Positions 15,420 to 18,569 of a stretch of 18,569 nucleotides of DNA are shown here, piece after piece (the stretch's first letter is position 1; the number at the start of each line of letters is the position of its first letter). The notes beneath the pieces were generated by a model, which did not search any database, was not told the origin of the DNA, and saw nothing but the letters and a program-made list of their open reading frames with translations. Source of the DNA: CAIKMD01 sp035533255 (lineage in GTDB: Bacteria > Pseudomonadota > Alphaproteobacteria > ATCC43930 > CGMCC-115725). The translations under genes and the position numbers were made by a program. Where the stretch lies: contig DATLUE010000050.1 of the NCBI GenBank assembly GCA_035533255.1, positions 1-18,569 on the forward strand, given 5' to 3'.

Positions 15420-15959
15420 TTATTTTTTCGGTTGCAGCGCGGCAACCTCATCGCCCAGCCGTCCTTGGCGGTCGGTCCCGAAGGCGAGGTGGAATTTCGC
15501 GATCGCCTGATCGAGGCTGGCCGCGAGGCTGAGGCCGAGCGCGCCGCCCGGACCCTGAACGCGATCGCGGACGACGATGTGAAGCATCGTGATATGCGCG
15601 TCGACGACGTCGCCCATCTGGCCGCGGCTGAGATCGCCCATCGTCAATAGCCGACACAGCGAGCGCGCGAGAATCGTCACCAGCGGATAGCCGAAGGTAT
15701 TGCCGTAGCCCGCGAGCTCATGCGCGATCGCGAAAATCGGCGCGGCTGTCTCGCTGTTGAGCGCCTCGGGCGCCGCGGACCAGGCGAAGCGGAGCTTGGC
15801 CACTTCATCCGACAGCAGGGTCGGATATTGCGTCAGCACCTTGGCGACCGCCCGATCGGCGCGCGTCATTTCGTCTTCGCCGAACGCCGCACCGGCGAAC
15901 TCGACGAGCTGGGCGCGCGGCGGCGGCTCGATATGGCGGCGAGGACGGGGCGAAGCCAT
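15420..15959 (-). CDS. Hpt-like phosphotransfer protein
   Basis: A 179-residue protein with a probable histidine-phosphotransfer helix around His80 (FAIAHELAGYGNTFGYPL, then ARSLCRLL), the pattern of His followed by a small residue and Gly-rich turn seen in Hpt domains. The N-terminus is basic and Pro-rich, and residues about 30-65 look like a separate short helical region. It lies 24 nt downstream of the CheY-like gene on the same strand, so the two likely exchange phosphate. I see no histidine kinase in the neighbourhood. The Hpt assignment is by motif only. Confidence 0.68.
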   Translation of the reverse strand: MASPRPRRHIEPPPRAQLVEFAGAAFGEDEMTRADRAVAKVLTQYPTLLSDEVAKLRFAWSAAPEALNSETAAPIFAIAHELAGYGNTFGYPLVTILARSLCRLLTMGDLSRGQMGDVVDAHITMLHIVVRDRVQGPGGALGLSLAASLDQAIAKFHLAFGTDRQGRLGDEVAALQPKK

Positions 15960-15983
15960 GAGGTGCTTGTCTCCGCCGCTGCG

Positions 15984-16472
15984 TCAGAGGCCCGACGCGC
16001 GGTCCGCCGGGTCGCCGGCGGCACGGCGCGCCGGCCCGAAATAGCCCTCGTTGCGCACGAACGGCCGCGGATTGTTGATGACCGTGGCCAGCCGGGCGAG
16101 GATCGCGGCGCCGGTGGCGGGCTTGATCAAATATTCATGCACGCCGGCATTGCGCGCCTCGATGACCCAAGGCTCCTCGGCATGCGAGGTCAGCATGATG
16201 ATCGGTAGAAACGGATTCTCGCGCTCGGGCAAGGCGCGCACGGCGCGCACGAAATCGAGCCCGCACATCGGCTCCATCTCCCAATCGACGAAAGCGAGAT
16301 GCGGCCCGAAGGCCGACAGCGACGCCAGCGCATGCGACCCGTCGCGCGCCGGCATGAACTGCTTGACGCCAACCGATTCGAGCACGCCCTGCACGAGATC
16401 GCGCATCATCGGCGAGTTGTCGACGATCATGACCCGGAGGCGGTCGAGCTTGGAGAGTGAAAAGGCGGCCAT
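15984..16472 (-). CDS. CheY-like single-domain response regulator
   Basis: A 162-residue receiver protein: acidic pocket D18, phospho-acceptor Asp63 (LAFVDWEM), conserved Thr95 (MLTSHAE), Lys118 (YLIKPA). After the receiver comes a tail RPFVRNEGYFGPARR, a tail type I associate with alphaproteobacterial CheY-like regulators. ATG 16472 or an in-frame TTG at 16481 could be the start; neither has a good Shine-Dalgarno. It is the first gene of a likely RR-Hpt unit, with the TAXI-type gene downstream. No output domain is present, so it acts by protein contact. Confidence 0.85.
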   Translation of the reverse strand: MAAFSLSKLDRLRVMIVDNSPMMRDLVQGVLESVGVKQFMPARDGSHALASLSAFGPHLAFVDWEMEPMCGLDFVRAVRALPERENPFLPIIMLTSHAEEPWVIEARNAGVHEYLIKPATGAAILARLATVINNPRPFVRNEGYFGPARRAAGDPADRASGL

Positions 16473-16589
16473 TCGCGGCAAGTCTAGTCGCGCCGGCTTA
16501 AGCGAGGATTAAGCAGTTCGCTGCCGTCTCTTTCCCGACGATTGCCAACGATGATTAACCAAGACCGCTTGGGCCGGCCAGCCGCGGCC

Positions 16590-16931
16590 TTATTGCCAGG
16601 AGCCGTCGATCCAGAGCCAGCCGCCATTTTGTGCGACCCAATGCCCGGGCATCCAGCGTGCCTGAACCGCCGGCCGAGCGATGTACTGGCCAGGAATCCA
16701 TACGTAGCGGCCGCCGTCCCAAGTCCAGCGTCCCGGATTCCACACCACCTGAGCGCTCGGCGGAGGCGGTTGCAATTCGTCGCGCGGCGGCGGCGGCTGA
16801 ATCGCGACGACCACGCCCGGCTGGGCGGCCATCGGGCGCGGCGGCGGCGGCGCACAAGCTGCCAAGGCACCGGCGGCGACCAGCATCGCGGCGATAGCGG
16901 CGTAACGCGATTTCGTGTGCTGCTTTGCCAT
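16590..16931 (-). CDS. WXXGXW-repeat lipoprotein
   Basis: A 113-residue predicted lipoprotein. The signal peptide ends in the lipobox LAAC with Cys26. A Pro-rich linker follows, then Trp/Gly repeats PGRWTWDGGRYVWIPGQY and ARWMPGHWVAQNGGWLWIDGSW, matching the WXXGXW (formerly YXWGXW) repeat family of envelope lipoproteins whose role is unknown. GGAGGAATTTTATG gives a clear start at 16931; the longer open frame to 16979 is not needed. Confidence 0.82.
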   Translation of the reverse strand: MAKQHTKSRYAAIAAMLVAAGALAACAPPPPRPMAAQPGVVVAIQPPPPRDELQPPPPSAQVVWNPGRWTWDGGRYVWIPGQYIARPAVQARWMPGHWVAQNGGWLWIDGSWQ

Positions 16932-17035
16932 AAAATTCCTCCATCCGCACAAACCGTTAGGCCACAAAGCGCGGGCCAAGCAGCGCGAGGCTATTCCGGT
17001 ACCGCACCGTTACCGGGGCAGGATTGTGACTTTCT

Positions 17036-17080
17036 CGGGAATTTCACGGTCGGGAATTTCACGGTCCGGAATTTCACGCG
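17036..17080. repeat. Three tandem 15-bp repeats
   Basis: The unit cgggaatttcacggt is present exactly twice (17036-17050, 17051-17065) and a third time with changes (17066-17080, ccggaatttcacgcg). It lies 24 nt beyond the stop of the 17104-17331 gene, upstream of the lipoprotein start, and is followed by a GC palindrome (about 17084-17096). It could be a variable-number tract or a set of regulatory sites. Confidence 0.85.
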
Positions 17081-17103
17081 CGCGGCCGGCGCCGGCCCGC
17101 GGC

Positions 17104-17331
17104 TCAGTCTTCGCTGAGGAAAACCGTGCCGATGCAATTTTCCTCGCAGCCCGGCGGGATGAAGATTTCAGCCACGCGGGCGCGTATCGTCTGGCCGTCA
17201 TGCGGCAAATCGACGATCGCGCCGCGCGTTGGCGCCGACCCAAATTGCCGCGGACCCAAGCGCTGGAAATCGGCGACGCCGCGGGCGCGCAGCATGACGA
17301 CGCAGGTAACAGGAAGCGCGGGATCGGCCAT
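17104..17331 (-). CDS. Small hypothetical protein with two Cys
   Basis: A 75-residue protein with no domain I recognise. It begins with beta-like hydrophobic segments (PVTCVVMLRARG), has a PTRGAIVDLPHDGQTIRARV middle, and ends with PPGCEENCIGTVFLSED, including a C-x3-C pair. The shape is compatible with a small beta-barrel, but that is a guess. The ribosome binding site before ATG 17331 is weak. The sensible composition and absence of a better frame support a real gene. Confidence 0.55.
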   Translation of the reverse strand: MADPALPVTCVVMLRARGVADFQRLGPRQFGSAPTRGAIVDLPHDGQTIRARVAEIFIPPGCEENCIGTVFLSED

Positions 17332-17447
17332 CGCGCATTCTTTAGGCGGGCACCCCCGGATCGATCAAGCACGCTGGGGTGGCACCGGATCGAGTCCGGC
17401 ATAGCGAAATGCCCCAGGCGAACGGATCCTGCCGGGCACACCCCCGA

Positions 17448-17470
17448 AATAGCCGCAGCGGGCGGCTATT
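17448..17470 (-). terminator. Stem-loop at the end of the secreted protein gene
   Basis: AATAGCCGC (17448-17456) and GCGGCTATT (17462-17470) are perfectly complementary with a 5-nt loop, overlapping the stop codon. On the minus strand only three T follow, so it is a modest intrinsic terminator candidate. Confidence 0.45.
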
Positions 17471-17834
17471 CCGAGGTCGGCGGCGAGGCGTATTTGCCTT
17501 GAGGCATCGCCGCGTCGCCAGCCGGGGCCGCGTCGTCGATGCTCGAATCCGGATTGTCGGCGGTTTGGCGCGGCGCTGAATCCTTATCCGCATTCGAGGG
17601 CGTGGCGCCGCTGCCGGCCGCGATATTGCCATTGCCGGAATCCGGATTGGAGCCCTTCGGGATGCCGGCCGCGCTCGAGGGCGATGCCATCGTCGGAGAG
17701 GCCGAAGGTGTCGCGCTGACCGCGGGGGTGCCGGCGGCGGGCTCCGGCGTCTGCGCCCGTGCCGCCATCGGCGAGAGCAGCAACAGGATCGGGATCGGCA
17801 AACCGACCAGCCGACGCAGGATTCGATGTCCCAT
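17466..17834 (-). CDS. Secreted Pro/Ser/Ala-rich low-complexity protein
   Basis: A 122-residue protein with a signal peptide (RRLVGLPIPILLLLSPMAARAQ, cut after ARA). The mature part is rich in Pro, Ser, Ala, Gly, Asn and Asp with no fold apparent (for example PKGSNPDSGNGNIAAGSGAT). GGAGGAGGAAG just before ATG 17834 is a strong ribosome binding site. It is probably an unstructured periplasmic or surface protein. Function is unknown. Confidence 0.7.
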   Translation of the reverse strand: MGHRILRRLVGLPIPILLLLSPMAARAQTPEPAAGTPAVSATPSASPTMASPSSAAGIPKGSNPDSGNGNIAAGSGATPSNADKDSAPRQTADNPDSSIDDAAPAGDAAMPQGKYASPPTSE

Positions 17835-17994
17835 GAGCTTCCTCCTCCAGCTTTATTCCTCGATCCTCCATGATCGCCCGAAATGCGCCGATCCTATGGT
17901 TTTGCCGTGGTATCTTACCGGCAAGGGCCGAGGGCGGCGGCGCCATTGGCTGCGGGCCCGCGTTAAACCAAGCTCAATGCGCGATTGAGAATGC

Positions 17995-18000
17995 TATAAC
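17995..18000 (+). promoter_or_regulatory. Possible -10 of the tRNA-Ser promoter
   Basis: TATAAC sits 12 nt before the tRNA 5' end. A 6-bp inverted repeat CTCAAT/ATTGAG (17973-17978, 17984-17989) lies just upstream. No good -35 is seen at the right spacing. Confidence 0.3.
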
Positions 18001-18012
18001 CGCCGCTGCGAC

Positions 18013-18102
18013 GGATGGGTGGCCGAGCGGTTTAAGGCACCGGTCTTGAAAACCGGCGTACCCGCAAGGGTACCGTGAGTTCGAATCTCACCCCATCCGC
18101 CA
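18013..18102 (+). tRNA. tRNA-Ser (anticodon UGA)
   Basis: A 90-nt class II tRNA. Acceptor GGATGGG (18013-18019) pairs with CCCATCC (18092-18098), discriminator G18099, with CCA encoded (18100-18102). The D arm begins GGCCGAGCGG. The anticodon stem CCGGT/ACCGG encloses CTTGAAA, giving anticodon TGA. A long variable arm (GTACCC/GGGTAC) marks it as Ser. The T arm is GTGAG-TTCGAAT-CTCAC. Its last 15 nt overlap the stop and final codons of a recombinase gene on the other strand, consistent with an integration site. Confidence 0.96.
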
Positions 18103-18569
18103 CTTCAGAACAGAACTGCGAACGCTGGGCGTAGCCGGCTTTACGCCAGTTGCGGCGGTCAGCGTCTGAAGCAGATTGCTCTTCGAGCCGATGATGCGGA
18201 CCTCGCGATCCGCGACCTCGACGCGCTGCGCGAGCGCGCGAAGATGGTCGCGGCGATAGCCCCCACCGTCGATCCTGATCCGCTCGCGTGCCGTCCTGGC
18301 GAACCTCTGGACCATCTGCGGCGTGATCGCCTGCTGACCTGACGACTCCAGCATCGCGGCGCCACGCGCGGCGTCGGCCTGCGCCTGGTCGCGAATCGCC
18401 TTCAGGCTTGCGACGCGCTCTTTCAGCGCCGGGTCGTCGAGACCGGCGACGCCGGCCTCGATGGCGTCATAGAGCCGCTTGAGCCGCAAATCGGTCTCGG
18501 CTGCGCGCTTGTTCAGCTCGGCGATGTGTTCGCGGCGACGTTCCGAGCGCTCCTGCCGGCGGTCGAGCA
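18088..18569 (-). CDS. Large serine recombinase, C-terminal part (runs off the window)
   Basis: The visible 159 or so residues are the C-terminus of a gene whose 5' part lies beyond the right edge. The segment LDRRQERSERRREHIAELNK then LKRLYDAIEAGVAGLDDPALKERVASLKAIRDQA and GGYRRDHLRALAQRVEV, ending KSNLLQTLTAATG, matches the C-terminal region of the large resolvase-type (serine) recombinases common in alphaproteobacteria. The catalytic domain is not in view. The frame stays open to the edge. The last codons Trp-Arg-Met-Gly-stop are the complement of the tRNA-Ser 3' end, CCA giving Trp and the T-stem the stop codon. The gene therefore ends inside the attachment site, as expected for an integrase at the boundary of an inserted element. 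Confidence 0.85.
   Translation of the reverse strand, partial: LDRRQERSERRREHIAELNKRAAETDLRLKRLYDAIEAGVAGLDDPALKERVASLKAIRDQAQADAARGAAMLESSGQQAITPQMVQRFARTARERIRIDGGGYRRDHLRALAQRVEVADREVRIIGSKSNLLQTLTAATGVKPATPSVRSSVLKWRMG

Noticed and set aside
14199..15650. A 483-residue plus-strand open frame
   Set aside because: It is antisense to the TAXI-type and Hpt-like genes, has no good start site and no recognisable domain.
17036..17080. CRISPR-like array
   Set aside because: The repeats are 15 bp and abut directly with no spacers.
18113..18170. Possible terminator downstream of the tRNA
   Set aside because: The imperfect ctgggcgta/ttacgccag repeat lies inside the recombinase coding sequence and lacks a T-run.

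Overview
The window is GC-rich DNA that most likely comes from an alphaproteobacterium, probably of the Hyphomicrobiales. This rests on an EcfG-like ECF sigma factor next to a HisKA_2-type histidine kinase and a single-domain response regulator, on an Hpt protein and CheY-like regulator of a type I associate with alphaproteobacteria, and on an interspersed palindromic repeat resembling those of Bradyrhizobium and Rhodopseudomonas. No species can be named from the sequence alone.

Region 1 (1-4955) looks like a stress or cell-envelope island. A plus-strand secreted Thr/Ser-rich protein (50-415) and a small Thr-rich lipoprotein (482-682) come first. A minus-strand signalling block follows: response regulator (2887-3330), GAF/HisKA_2 kinase (1686-2894, overlapping the regulator by 8 nt) and ECF sigma factor (878-1372). 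Next are a clear paralogue of the first secreted protein (3680-4030), a ferritin-like diiron protein that lacks the bacterioferritin haem methionine (4049-4585), and a small hydrophilic protein (4719-4955). No NepR or PhyR gene is visible.

Region 2 (5135-6287) holds a translationally coupled pair, an unknown membrane protein and a DoxX-family protein, followed by a palindromic interspersed repeat at 6182-6287.

Region 3 (6483-14202) is transport. A family-5 substrate-binding protein (minus) is divergent from two permeases and two ATPases (plus), making a complete Dpp/Opp-type ABC importer. The last ATPase gene overlaps tail to tail with an MFS transporter gene. That transporter is divergent from a TetR-type regulator across an AT-rich promoter/operator region.

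Region 4 (14373-17834) is a run of minus-strand genes: a secreted low-complexity protein, a small Cys-containing hypothetical protein, a WXXGXW-repeat lipoprotein, a CheY-like regulator, an Hpt-like protein, and a TAXI-type solute-binding protein with no signal peptide and no membrane partners nearby.

Region 5 (18013-18569) is an apparent integration junction. A tRNA-Ser(UGA) gene overlaps by 15 nt the 3' end of a large serine recombinase gene on the opposite strand, which runs off the right edge. The likely reading is that a mobile element is inserted at the tRNA 3' end and most of it lies beyond the window.
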